Shown: positions 49,162 to 59,227 of the stretch, in pieces | Numbering within the stretch: position 1 is the stretch's first letter | Layout: each line of letters starts with the position of its first letter | Origin: Bacteroidota bacterium | Lineage (GTDB): Bacteria > Bacteroidota > Bacteroidia > Chitinophagales > Chitinophagaceae | Assembly (NCBI GenBank): GCA_016868895.1 | Contig: VGFK01000001.1 | Span: forward strand, 478,896 to 542,895 | DNA: 64,000 nt | Direction: 5' to 3' | Notes under the pieces: model-generated | The model's database searches: none | What the model saw: only the letters and a program-made list of their open reading frames with translations | What the model was told of the DNA's origin: nothing | Program-made: the position numbers and the translations under genes

Positions 49162-49995
49162 TTAACGAAACAGTCCCAATCCCGTTGCAATCATCTCATT
49201 GCGCATCTGTTCATCGTTGTAGATGCGAATCAATTTTTCGCCGATGTCGGCAGGATCCTGTTCATTGAAATACATGCCGGCCCCTTCGGTGAGCTCCGAC
49301 ATGCTGCTGTGCTGAGTGGTCAGCACCGCCACGCCGGCCTGCATGGCATTGAGCAAGGGAACTCCAAAACGCTCCCAGCGGCACGGATGGATCAGGGCAT
49401 ACGCCGCACTGATCAACGATATATCATCGTGGATGGAGGGTTGCTGCAGCATCACGATATCATTGCGGTGACGATAGGTCTCCAATGCACCGAGAATGGA
49501 GGATGAATATGCCCCCTGTGCCCCCGTAAAAACCAGCTTCATGTTGCTGTTCGTTCTTTTTTTGAAAAGACTGAAGCCCTTTAGCAGCGAAATGATGTTG
49601 CATACTGGATGCAACGGAGCACGGCAAACAAAAAAAGCATCCCCCTGAGTAAACTGATAGCGGACAACATCCCGTGCATCTTCATCCGTTGGAAAATACA
49701 TTTCACTGAATGGCGGATCCATGATTTCAATTGGTGAGACAGGGGACCCAAATGCCTCGATCAATGCAGCGCGGGTGTATTCCGTAAACACAAAAATAGG
49801 CGTGTGGGACTTCCATGCTTTTTTGATCCATTGATTTTCGCGCCATCGCTCGAACCAACCCATCGTGGATCCGGGTGACCGATGATATAGATCCTGAATC
49901 AGCAGGCCTTTCAGGGTGGATGAATAGGCATCCATGCTTTCCCGAATGCCCATGTATTCAGGTGGTACATCGTTTTTATAATAGAACCCGTCCAT
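49162..49995 (-). CDS. Glycosyltransferase family 1/4-like protein, apparently N-terminally short
   Basis: LVFTGAQGAYSS, LIHPCRWERFGVPLLNAMQAGVAVLTTQHSSMSELTEGAGMYFNEQDPADIGEKL. Confidence 0.82.
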   Translation of the reverse strand: MDGFYYKNDVPPEYMGIRESMDAYSSTLKGLLIQDLYHRSPGSTMGWFERWRENQWIKKAWKSHTPIFVFTEYTRAALIEAFGSPVSPIEIMDPPFSEMYFPTDEDARDVVRYQFTQGDAFFVCRAPLHPVCNIISLLKGFSLFKKRTNSNMKLVFTGAQGAYSSSILGALETYRHRNDIVMLQQPSIHDDISLISAAYALIHPCRWERFGVPLLNAMQAGVAVLTTQHSSMSELTEGAGMYFNEQDPADIGEKLIRIYNDEQMRNEMIATGLGLFR

Positions 49996-50054
49996 GCGGC
50001 AAAGATATAGTTAGTCGACCCATCTGGTTTATCTTTACTGCTCAAACCCATCGC

Positions 50055-51206
50055 ATGAAAAAATCAACGCTCTTTATACATGCCGGAGCGCACCCGGATC
50101 CCAGTACCGGAGCCATCATGACGCCGATCTACCAAACTTCTACCTACGTGCAGGAGTCGCCAGGCGTAAACAAAGGCTTTGAATACGCCCGTTCGCAAAA
50201 TCCAACGCGGCAGGCACTGGAAGAAGCATTGGCCCTGATCGAAGAAGGCAACTACGGTTTGGCATTTTCCTCCGGTGTGGCCGCTACCGACGCAGTCATA
50301 AAATTGCTGAAGCCGGGTGATGAAGTCATTGCTGCCAATGATATGTATGGTGGTACATACCGACTCTTCAGCAAAATCTTTGAAAAATTTGGAATTGTTT
50401 TTCACTATGTGGACATGAACAAGGTGGAAAATGTTGCAGCAGCCATCACCGCGCGCACGCGCTTGATCTGGGCAGAAACGCCTACCAACCCTTTGATGAA
50501 TATCGCCGACATCCGTGCACTGTCAACACTGGCAAAGCAACACGGAATTCTTTTGTGCGTGGATAACACCTTCGCTTCTCCGGCATTGCAGAATCCCTTG
50601 GCTCTGGGCGCCGATATTGTCATGCACTCTGCAACAAAATACTTGAGCGGTCACAGCGATGTGATTCAGGGCGCATTGGTGATGAATGATAAAGCCTTGC
50701 GGGACGAGCTGTATTTTATTCAAAAAAGTTGCGGTGCGGTGCCGGGACCCATGGACTGCTTTCTGGTGTTGCGCGGCATCAAAACATTGGGGCTCCGCAT
50801 GGAACGCCATTCGCAGAACGGTGCTGCGGTTGCTCACTACCTGAAACAACACGATGCCATACAAACCGTCTACTGGCCCGGATTCGAGGAACATCCCGGT
50901 CATGCGATCGCCAAAGCACAGATGAAGGATTTTGGAGGCATGATCAGCTTTGAATTGAGAAACGACAGCATGGAAGCAGCCAAAGCGGTACTTTCCACTA
51001 CCCATTTATTTTCCCTGGCCGAAAGCCTCGGTGGTGTGGAGTCTCTCATCAACCATCCTGCGAGCATGACCCACGCTTCAATTCCAAGAGAAGAACGGAT
51101 CAAGAACGGCTTGAGTGATACGCTGATTCGTTTGTCGGTGGGAATTGAAGATGCCGACGATCTGATCGCTGATCTGGAACAGGCGATACACCATTCCCTG
51201 GGTTAA
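50055..51206 (+). CDS. Cystathionine gamma-synthase/beta-lyase family PLP enzyme
   Basis: YARSQNPTRQALEEALALIEEGNYGLAFSSGVAA, HSATKYLSGHSDVIQGALV. Confidence 0.96.
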   Translation: MKKSTLFIHAGAHPDPSTGAIMTPIYQTSTYVQESPGVNKGFEYARSQNPTRQALEEALALIEEGNYGLAFSSGVAATDAVIKLLKPGDEVIAANDMYGGTYRLFSKIFEKFGIVFHYVDMNKVENVAAAITARTRLIWAETPTNPLMNIADIRALSTLAKQHGILLCVDNTFASPALQNPLALGADIVMHSATKYLSGHSDVIQGALVMNDKALRDELYFIQKSCGAVPGPMDCFLVLRGIKTLGLRMERHSQNGAAVAHYLKQHDAIQTVYWPGFEEHPGHAIAKAQMKDFGGMISFELRNDSMEAAKAVLSTTHLFSLAESLGGVESLINHPASMTHASIPREERIKNGLSDTLIRLSVGIEDADDLIADLEQAIHHSLG

Positions 51207-51995
51207 ATGCCGCAATCCACTACAGCAATCGATCCGGGTGTTATCCAACTGCTCAATCAACAGTTGAAGCGGTTCAATCAGCCAACGTTCATCGAAAAAG
51301 ATCCCATCAGCATCCCGCATGCGTTTTCACACCAACAGGACATTGAAATTGCGGGATTGTTTGCAGCGCTGTTTGCGTGGGGCAACCGAACTACCATCAT
51401 ACTCAAGAGCAAAGCGTTGATGAAGCAAATGGACAATGCTCCGTATCAATTCATAAAAGGGCATACGGACCGTGATTTAAAAAAGCTGGTCGATTTCAAG
51501 CACCGCACATTCAACGCAACCGACCTGCTTCACCTGATCCGTTTTTTGCATCATCACTATCAACACCATGAGAGTCTCGAGACAGCATTTACCGAAGGGT
51601 TTTCGACGCATGACGAAACCACAGAAGGGGCATTGGTAAACTTTCATCGTGCATGCTTTTCATTGGAGGATAGTCCCCCGCGCACCCGCAAACACATTTC
51701 CACGCCTGCGTCCGGTTCTTCGTGCAAGCGACTCAACATGTTTCTGCGCTGGATGGTGAGGCGTGATCCCTCGGGTGTCGACTTTGGAATCTGGAAGGGG
51801 ATACGCAGCGACCAACTGGTGTGTCCGCTCGACATTCATGTACAACGGGTAGCGGTGCAGCTGGGACTCATCACGGATCAAAAGTCGGATTGGAAAACAG
51901 CAGTAGCATTGACGCATCGATTGAAAGAGTTGGACCCACACGATCCGGTCAAATACGATATCGCACTCTTCAGCATGGGTGCGAATCCCGCGTAA
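51207..51995 (+). CDS. TIGR02757-type family protein
   Basis: DPISIPHAFSHQQDIEIAGLFAALFAWGNRTTII, FLRWMVRRDPSGVDFGIWKGI, CPLDIHVQRVA. Confidence 0.88.
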   Translation: MPQSTTAIDPGVIQLLNQQLKRFNQPTFIEKDPISIPHAFSHQQDIEIAGLFAALFAWGNRTTIILKSKALMKQMDNAPYQFIKGHTDRDLKKLVDFKHRTFNATDLLHLIRFLHHHYQHHESLETAFTEGFSTHDETTEGALVNFHRACFSLEDSPPRTRKHISTPASGSSCKRLNMFLRWMVRRDPSGVDFGIWKGIRSDQLVCPLDIHVQRVAVQLGLITDQKSDWKTAVALTHRLKELDPHDPVKYDIALFSMGANPA

Positions 51996-52027
51996 TGATT
52001 AACTTTGTTCCCTCAAGAACAGCTCTG

Positions 52028-53542
52028 ATGTCAACATCTCATTTGTCTGAACAAGAAATCATCCGCCGCGAAAAATTGGCCGCCCTGCAATCGATCGGCA
52101 TTGATCCCTATCCTGCACCGGCATTCCCCGTATCCACCAGTTCCATCCGCATCAAATCAGGCTACCTGGGCGAGGAGAACAAAGCAGATTTTGCAGATGT
52201 ACGATTGGCTGGTCGACTCATGAGTATTCGCGATATGGGAAAAGCATGTTTTGCCGTGCTGCAAGATCATGCAGGCAAGATTCAGATTTATGTAAAACGC
52301 GATGAGATTTGTCCTACCGACGACAAAACCCTTTACGATAAACTCTGGAAGTCGCTTGACATCGGCGACATCATCGGTATCCAAGGATATGTATTCACCA
52401 CGAAAACCGGTGAAACATCCGTGCATGTGCAATCCCTCACCTTGTTGAGCAAAGCGCTCAAGCCACTTCCGGTGGTGAAAGAAAAAGAAGGCGAAACCTT
52501 TGATGCCGTCACGGATCCGGAATTCAAATACCGCCAACGATATGCCGACCTCATCATCAATCCGGAAGTCAAAGAAACATTTCTTAAGCGCTCGAAGCTG
52601 ATCAATTCCATCAAAGAATTTTTGAACGATCGCGGGGCCATAGAAGTCGATACCCCGGTTTTGCAAAGCATACCCGGCGGTGCAGCGGCACGGCCTTTCA
52701 CTACGCATCACAATGCACTGGACATTCCCATGTACTTGAGAATTGCCAATGAACTCTATTTGAAGCGGCTCATTGTGGGTGGTTTTGATTGGGTTTACGA
52801 ATTTTCCAGAAACTTCAGGAACGAGGGCATGGACCGTACGCACAATCCGGAGTTTACCGTACTGGAGTTTTATACAGCCTACAAAGACTATCTCTGGATG
52901 ATGGACACCACCGAGCAGTTGCTGGAAAAAGCAGCCATCGATGTGAACGGAACGACCGATGTGGTGGTGGATGGAAAAACAATCAGTTTCAAAGCCCCCT
53001 TCCAGCGTGTCACCATGTTCGATGCCATCAAGGAACATACCGGATTTGACATCAGCAACATGGATGAAGCCGGCATTCGCGATGTGTGTAAGCAACTGGG
53101 CATTCATGTAGAGAACAGCATGGGCAAGGGCAAACTCATCGATGAGATTTTTGGCGAGACCTGTGAACATCATTATATACAACCCACTTTCATCATGGAC
53201 TATCCGATCGAGATGAGTCCCCTTACCAAAAAACACCGCAGTAAAGCGGGACTGGTTGAGCGCTTTGAATTGATGGTGAATGGGAAAGAAATCGCTAACG
53301 CCTACTCCGAATTAAACGACCCCATTGATCAACGGGCACGGTTTGAAGAACAACTTAAACTGATGGAGCGCGGCGACGATGAAGCGATGTTCATTGACCA
53401 CGATTTCCTTCGTGCATTGGAATACGGTATGCCACCCACTGCAGGCATCGGTTTTGGAATCGACCGACTGTGCATGCTGCTCACCAATCAGCCTTCCATT
53501 CAGGATGTTTTGCTGTTTCCAATGATGAAACCGGAAAACTAA
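52028..53542 (+). CDS. lysS: Lysyl-tRNA synthetase (class II)
   Basis: RQRYADLIINPEVKETFLKRSKLI, FSRNFRNEGMDRTHNPEFTVLEFY, GIGFGIDRLCMLLTNQPSIQDVLLFPMMKPEN. Confidence 0.98.
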   Translation: MSTSHLSEQEIIRREKLAALQSIGIDPYPAPAFPVSTSSIRIKSGYLGEENKADFADVRLAGRLMSIRDMGKACFAVLQDHAGKIQIYVKRDEICPTDDKTLYDKLWKSLDIGDIIGIQGYVFTTKTGETSVHVQSLTLLSKALKPLPVVKEKEGETFDAVTDPEFKYRQRYADLIINPEVKETFLKRSKLINSIKEFLNDRGAIEVDTPVLQSIPGGAAARPFTTHHNALDIPMYLRIANELYLKRLIVGGFDWVYEFSRNFRNEGMDRTHNPEFTVLEFYTAYKDYLWMMDTTEQLLEKAAIDVNGTTDVVVDGKTISFKAPFQRVTMFDAIKEHTGFDISNMDEAGIRDVCKQLGIHVENSMGKGKLIDEIFGETCEHHYIQPTFIMDYPIEMSPLTKKHRSKAGLVERFELMVNGKEIANAYSELNDPIDQRARFEEQLKLMERGDDEAMFIDHDFLRALEYGMPPTAGIGFGIDRLCMLLTNQPSIQDVLLFPMMKPEN

Positions 53543-56500
53543 TTTCGAACTTTCATCACCCCATTCATCAACGTCCAGTGACCAGGGAAAGTGCAGACAT
53601 ATGGGTAATCCCCTACAGCTGAAGGCGCCTTGAATGTGAGTCGATAAGATTGTCCAGGATTGACCAACGGCGTGGAGTACAATACTTCTGCTAATGCAGG
53701 GACATAATTTTTTTCTGCTCCTTTATCGTCTTTCATCATGGCATCGCCGGCTTTCCCCACTTTCTCCATTGCGCCCGGTCGCGTGACCACCAGGTTGTGT
53801 TGCATGGCATCCGGATTCTCGAGGATGATTTCAACCGACTGCCCAGGCTTCACTGTAAATTCTTTTAGGTCATATTTCATGGCCTCGCGGATGGTCTTGA
53901 TACGGATCACTTTTACATCAGCGGTTGACTTTTCTGTTTTAACAACTCCCCAGGCTTCCATTAATTTGTTCAAACGCTCATTACTATTTTTCGCATTCAT
54001 TGATGTTAAGAACGTATAATCGGCTGGCTTCAACTTCACCTGTTTGTTTTTATAATTCCACCCCTCAGAAATTGCTTTGATTATACTTGCCCGTGCTTGA
54101 GGCTCCATTGCATTTGTTTTCTGGATGATGGCAACCAATGAATCCGCGGGAGCAACCGATGCATAACTTCGAATCGATCGTTCCAGCGCAAATGCATTCA
54201 TATCAGGAGGACGAACGAAGCGTATTTTCTTTGAAAAATTGTTGTTGTTCTTGTTGACTTCTAAAATTTCATTGGACTTATCCAGGCGTACAGTTAACGT
54301 GTATTCGCCAACAACATCCGTGCTGAATGAAATATTTCCCACCCAAGGGCCATTGATGTTTCGGCTGATGGAAACGGTCTCACCGGCTTTAATCCCTTCT
54401 TTGAAATTGCGACTCACCTGATCTATTTTTAACCCTTGCCCTTCGAACCGAATATCCAGCGGCACAAAGACATCACCCGGCAAATCGACTGAACCCTGGT
54501 TCTTCACCTCTATTGTTACGGCAATTCGCTCACGTACTGCAGGTGAGGCAGGGTCAATTTTAATATCGGCAATCATCAGATCCAATCCCGTGACGTTTGC
54601 TGCTGGTATTTTTGAAGTGGTGCTCATTGAGTGTTTGCTATGGTCCATTGGTGGAACGGCAATTGATTGAGTTGCGCTTTTTTTGATGCGTTCTGCTAAA
54701 TGCTTTTTCATCAGCTTACCACCGTTTGCGTTCAGAACAACAGCAAATGCATCGGGCATCCAGCGATCTTCGACTTCTGCCGATTCATTCATGCGTTTGA
54801 AAAAGGCCTGTTCGGCTGCAGTATTCAAGGGCGACTTCGAAAAATATAAGAGTGCGTTCATCACCACCAAAGCATCTTTATCATTCAACAAATCAAATTG
54901 CACAATGCGCGAGACGCCACGCTCATTGTGCTCCATCACTTGAATGGCATTCTTGCGCACAGAGGGGGCAGGATGCAAAAGAGCAGCTTCCAGTGTTTGG
55001 TCATCCAGCGCACCCAATCCTTTGAGGGTCCATAAGGCATGGATTGCTGTCGCGTTGATTCCAATTTCATCGAGCTGTGTATTGGCGACCATTGCTTTTA
55101 GTTGCGGTACCACATCGTTGTTTCCTCTTTCTATCAGCATTCTTTGCGCGTGCATTCGCCAGAACATATTGTCGCTTTTCAATGCAGACAGTAAACTGTT
55201 CGCATCATTGCTGTTCAGCTGCATAGGCAGATATGGAAGAGCCTCCTTGTAGGAAACTCGGTAAATACGCCCGTGAGTGAAGTCGCGAAGATCGGTTTCG
55301 TAGGCATTGCCGGAACCATTCACAAATCCTTGCGGGACCGGATTGTGCTGAACGATATAGCTGTACCAATCGGCTACCCACACTGCACCATCCGGTCCCA
55401 CTGCTGCAAAGACAGGAGCAAACCATTCATCTGCACCCGCCATCAAATTGAAAGCTTCTTTATCGCTGTAGTCGGTCCCTTTTCGTACCAGGTTGTTCTG
55501 GTGCAGAACATGCCCGGTAGGTTCTGCAACAAACGCAATGCTGTTCCAGTATTTTTTTGGAAACGCACGAGCGGTATAAAAATGATGTCCTGCTGCTGCA
55601 GTGAATCCACCGAATGCATCCACTTGTCGCACTTTCTCCGTGATGGGTTTCATATCCCGATGGGTATCTGTACTCCTGCTGCCGTTTTCTATATTGTTTG
55701 CGGAACTGAAGTACCGGTTGGGAATCGCCATGTACCATCCGTGCGAATTGTTGGCAGTCGACCCAAACACATCATTCGTTTCATTGAAACCAAATCCCCA
55801 GGTATTGTTGGAGGTAGAGGTCATCCATTCCAGCTGACTTCCATCAGGTTTGAATCGGAAAAATGCCTGACCGAACTGCAGGGTATCTTTAGAGTGGCCC
55901 ACTTCCCCCTTGAATCCCGAATACCCAACGCAACCCCAGATCCAGTTGTCGAATCCATAATGCAGATTCGAGGGACCCGCATGGGTATCGAAGGTTCCGA
56001 ATCCGGAAAACAATATTTTCTTTTCATCTGCAACATCATCTCCGTTCGTGTCTTTCAAAAACAGCATATGAGGCGCCTGTGACACAATCAGTCCACCATT
56101 GGCAAACACCATTCCGGTCGGTATGCTCAATCCCTCCGCAAATCGGGTAAACTTATCTGCCTTACCATCCTTGTCTGTGTCCTCACAAATAAGAATATAA
56201 TCGCTTCCGCCATTTTCTTTGCGTTCGTTGGGATAATCTTGGGTGATGAGTACGTACATTCTTCCTTTCTCATCCCAGCTCATGGCAATAGGATGCATCA
56301 CATTGGGTTCTGCTGCGAAGAGTTCCAGTTTAAAATCAACCGGGACTTGAATGTGTTTCATTGATTCTTCCGGCGATAGCGGAAGCTGCTGCAGCTGGGC
56401 ACCCGGACGTTTTTCATAATTGGGAAGCGAGGCCTCTTTGTAGTCAAACGGTTGTGGTTTTCGTGCGATATAGGACATATACGCGTTATCGTTTAACGTC

Positions 56501-57186
56501 CATAAAATTGCATAATACAATAGATCCTGAAACCCTTTTGCGCCCCATGTGCGTTCATCGTGTCCCAACGCTGTATAAAAAACTTTTCCTTGTCCGTATC
56601 GGCGCGTCCAGGCATAAGGCTCTGTTTTAGCATCAGGACGGTCACGGTATTGATCTGCTTTGATTTCCCGGGTAGCCAGCACAGCATTATCGGGTTGAAG
56701 GTGGCTGTGCAAATAGGTTTCATCATACACCGTGAACGGTTGCATGGATTTCATGATGCCACTCTCCGGTTGTACAATATTTAAGGTTATGGAATCCATG
56801 GTATGCCGCCAGAATTGTCCCCCAACCAATTTCACGTACGCATCCGAGTTTCTGAAACAATACGATGCACAATGGATGGGAAGAAATCCCTTGCCGGATG
56901 CCACAAAATCCAGCAATGCTTTTTCAGCATCGGGTTGGATGCTGTCCCAATTGGCATAGATCATCAACGCATCATACTTGCGCAAATTGGCCCCGTTGAG
57001 ATCGGATAGCTGATCGGTGTAGGTGATGTTGATTCCTTTTGGACCGAGTGCAGCCATCAGGGTTGGTACACGCTCAATGGGACGATGATGTCCGTTATCA
57101 CCCAGAAACAAGACTTCAACGCGCCGACCTTTCTGTGCAAAGACAGAAGTGGAGAGTAATAAGAAAATCCATAAGCGAGTAAACAT
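53539..57186 (-). CDS. Multidomain secreted protein: ThuA + propeller dehydrogenase-like + HEAT-like + CARDB + C-terminal azurin-like domain
   Basis: ThuA (KYDALMIYANWDSI..GFLPIHCASYCF..YLHSH), PVC-type propeller (IPTGMVFANGGLIVSQAPHMLFLKDTNGDDVADEK), CARDB-like (ASPAVRERIAVTIEVKNQGSVDLPGD), MQHNLVV plus CTFPGHWTLM copper ligand set. Confidence 0.88.
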   Translation of the reverse strand: MFTRLWIFLLLSTSVFAQKGRRVEVLFLGDNGHHRPIERVPTLMAALGPKGINITYTDQLSDLNGANLRKYDALMIYANWDSIQPDAEKALLDFVASGKGFLPIHCASYCFRNSDAYVKLVGGQFWRHTMDSITLNIVQPESGIMKSMQPFTVYDETYLHSHLQPDNAVLATREIKADQYRDRPDAKTEPYAWTRRYGQGKVFYTALGHDERTWGAKGFQDLLYYAILWTLNDNAYMSYIARKPQPFDYKEASLPNYEKRPGAQLQQLPLSPEESMKHIQVPVDFKLELFAAEPNVMHPIAMSWDEKGRMYVLITQDYPNERKENGGSDYILICEDTDKDGKADKFTRFAEGLSIPTGMVFANGGLIVSQAPHMLFLKDTNGDDVADEKKILFSGFGTFDTHAGPSNLHYGFDNWIWGCVGYSGFKGEVGHSKDTLQFGQAFFRFKPDGSQLEWMTSTSNNTWGFGFNETNDVFGSTANNSHGWYMAIPNRYFSSANNIENGSRSTDTHRDMKPITEKVRQVDAFGGFTAAAGHHFYTARAFPKKYWNSIAFVAEPTGHVLHQNNLVRKGTDYSDKEAFNLMAGADEWFAPVFAAVGPDGAVWVADWYSYIVQHNPVPQGFVNGSGNAYETDLRDFTHGRIYRVSYKEALPYLPMQLNSNDANSLLSALKSDNMFWRMHAQRMLIERGNNDVVPQLKAMVANTQLDEIGINATAIHALWTLKGLGALDDQTLEAALLHPAPSVRKNAIQVMEHNERGVSRIVQFDLLNDKDALVVMNALLYFSKSPLNTAAEQAFFKRMNESAEVEDRWMPDAFAVVLNANGGKLMKKHLAERIKKSATQSIAVPPMDHSKHSMSTTSKIPAANVTGLDLMIADIKIDPASPAVRERIAVTIEVKNQGSVDLPGDVFVPLDIRFEGQGLKIDQVSRNFKEGIKAGETVSISRNINGPWVGNISFSTDVVGEYTLTVRLDKSNEILEVNKNNNNFSKKIRFVRPPDMNAFALERSIRSYASVAPADSLVAIIQKTNAMEPQARASIIKAISEGWNYKNKQVKLKPADYTFLTSMNAKNSNERLNKLMEAWGVVKTEKSTADVKVIRIKTIREAMKYDLKEFTVKPGQSVEIILENPDAMQHNLVVTRPGAMEKVGKAGDAMMKDDKGAEKNYVPALAEVLYSTPLVNPGQSYRLTFKAPSAVGDYPYVCTFPGHWTLMNGVMKVRN

Positions 57187-57189
57187 AAC

Positions 57190-57231
57190 GGTTGTAGGTT
57201 GTAAGTTGTAGGTTGTTGGTTAAAGGTTGAA
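57190..57231. repeat. Imperfect 7-bp tandem repeat (six units of GGTTGTA-type)
   Basis: GGTTGTA GGTTGTA AGTTGTA GGTTGTT GGTTAAA GGTTGAA. Confidence 0.85.
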
Positions 57232-58335
57232 GTTGGGGACTTGAATCAGTGCACCACCCTGCAAGGCCGATTCATGCGCGAGGATGCCCACAGAAGTCCA
57301 GTTCGCTGATTGGGCTGCATTGGGAAACGGATCTCGATCTTCAACCAAGGCCATTAAAAATTCATGAGCGAGGTGCGGATGTGAGCCTCCATGTCCCGCT
57401 CCCTGGGTAAAACTCAAGTGGGTATTTTCAGCAACATCATACACACCTTTTGTCGTGAAATCCCGGATGCCCTCTGGAAGCAGGTGCGCATAATCAGGCA
57501 CCTTCACCTTTTTCGGAATTTCATGTTCAGGCAACTTCGCCGTATGCAGCACATGTTCTTCATCTTCAATCAGACTCCATTCAAAGGATTTTTTTGATCC
57601 GTAAACTTCAAAACTTTCGCGGTATTGTCGCGCAACATCAAACAATGATCGATAGACATAGGCACTGAGATCAGAATTTTTGAACTTGATGTGCGCTGAT
57701 TCAACGGCAAATGGTGAATTGTGAATTTTTGCGAGCTCTTCACGAATGGTCCCTGAACCAAAACAAGAAACATATTCCGCTTCAAGTTTTAACAGACCCG
57801 CGACTGGTCCTACACAATGTGTTGCATAATGCATGGGGGGCAATCCCGGCCAGTAATCGGGCCATCCGTCCATGTCCTGTTGGTGTGATGCTTTCAAAAA
57901 CTGCACTTTTCCCAACTCTCCTTTTTCATGGAGTTCTTTCACATACAGAAATTCACGCGCATACACCACCGTTTCCATCATCATGTATTTCTTGCCTGTC
58001 TTTTTGCATGCTTTCACAATCTTCATACAATCTTCAACACTGGTCGCCATAGGCACCGTGCAGGCCACGTGTTTACCCGCATACAAAGCCTTGAGCGATT
58101 GTTCTGCATGATTGGGAATGGGGGAGTTGATGTGGACCGCATCCACATGAGGATCGTTCAACAAGTCATCGTAATTCGTATATCGTTTTTCAATACCAAA
58201 GGCATTGCCGATGGCATTGAGTTTGGTTTCGGTACGCTGACAAATGGCATACATGTTGGCGTGAGGATGCCGTTGGTAAATGGGAATGAACTCTGCACCA
58301 AATCCGAGTCCTACTATAGCCACATTGATCTTCAT
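57220..58335 (-). CDS. Gfo/Idh/MocA family oxidoreductase
   Basis: VAIVGLGFGAEFIPIYQRHPHANM, HINSPIPNHAEQSLKALYAGKHVACTVPMA. Confidence 0.93.
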   Translation of the reverse strand: MKINVAIVGLGFGAEFIPIYQRHPHANMYAICQRTETKLNAIGNAFGIEKRYTNYDDLLNDPHVDAVHINSPIPNHAEQSLKALYAGKHVACTVPMATSVEDCMKIVKACKKTGKKYMMMETVVYAREFLYVKELHEKGELGKVQFLKASHQQDMDGWPDYWPGLPPMHYATHCVGPVAGLLKLEAEYVSCFGSGTIREELAKIHNSPFAVESAHIKFKNSDLSAYVYRSLFDVARQYRESFEVYGSKKSFEWSLIEDEEHVLHTAKLPEHEIPKKVKVPDYAHLLPEGIRDFTTKGVYDVAENTHLSFTQGAGHGGSHPHLAHEFLMALVEDRDPFPNAAQSANWTSVGILAHESALQGGALIQVPNFNL

Positions 58336-58337
58336 AA

Positions 58338-59168
58338 TTAGATAAGTTGTTTGATGTATTGGATGCTTTGTTTGGCCAACTCCATTTCCGAATCAAACAT
58401 TTTTCTCCAGATGTTGGCAGCAGTGAGTCGGGTACTGAATGCTTCTACACTCATCATGCCGGTATAGTGGATGGACTGCAATGCAGCGATCGTAGATGCA
58501 AAATCGATTTGACCGCTGCCGATGGTAGAGCGATCGTTTTCGGAGAGTTGCACATGAACAATGCGGTCGCCTGCTGATCGAATCGCTGACAACGGATCTT
58601 TCTCCTCAATGTTGGCATGGAAGGTATCGAACATCATTTTACAATGGGGGTGTTGAACCGCATCGATCAATGCAATCAGTTCAGCAGTCGACGTTACCAG
58701 ATAGCTTTCAAACCGGTTCAGGTACTCGAGTCCGATGATAATACCCATTGACTTTGCATGTTCTGCCAACTCCCACAGTTGTTCTTGTGCCCGGCCCAAC
58801 TCTTGAGCGGTGGGACCCTTTCCCGAAAAAACAGAAAGGGAGGAGTGAAGCGGTCCCGTAAGCAACCGCGCGCCAAGTGCAGCGGAGCAGTCGACTATGC
58901 GCTTATTGTACTCCAGGGTTTTCTTCCGCATGGATGCATCAGCACTGATCAGTTGATGTGCTGCTGTATTCAATGAAACGGCTACCCGGTCCATTTCCAA
59001 TACATCGAGCTCCCTTCCCCATTTTTTCCATTTCCCTTCATCGGTATCCAAAACAGGTACTTCTACTCCATCGTATCCCATCTCGCGCAATGCAGAAAGG
59101 AGCGGCATATGCGAATCATTCATTTCCGTTCCCCACAGCAAAAGGTTCATTCCGATTGAATTGGGCAT
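58338..59168 (-). CDS. Sugar phosphate isomerase/epimerase (xylose isomerase-like TIM barrel)
   Basis: MGYDGVEVPVLD, IIGLEYLNRFESYLV, KMMFDTFHANIEEKDP, IVHVQLSENDRSTIGSGQIDF. Confidence 0.92.
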   Translation of the reverse strand: MPNSIGMNLLLWGTEMNDSHMPLLSALREMGYDGVEVPVLDTDEGKWKKWGRELDVLEMDRVAVSLNTAAHQLISADASMRKKTLEYNKRIVDCSAALGARLLTGPLHSSLSVFSGKGPTAQELGRAQEQLWELAEHAKSMGIIIGLEYLNRFESYLVTSTAELIALIDAVQHPHCKMMFDTFHANIEEKDPLSAIRSAGDRIVHVQLSENDRSTIGSGQIDFASTIAALQSIHYTGMMSVEAFSTRLTAANIWRKMFDSEMELAKQSIQYIKQLI

Positions 59169-59227
59169 GGTAGTTTTTTGGGATTTTCAATATAGTGATA
59201 TAAATTCATTGAAACAACCGACTGCTT

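Noticed and set aside
52157-53236. 359-aa minus-strand ORF antisense to lysS
   Set aside because: Shadow ORF: lysS on the plus strand is a clear full-length match and the antisense translation shows no recognisable family
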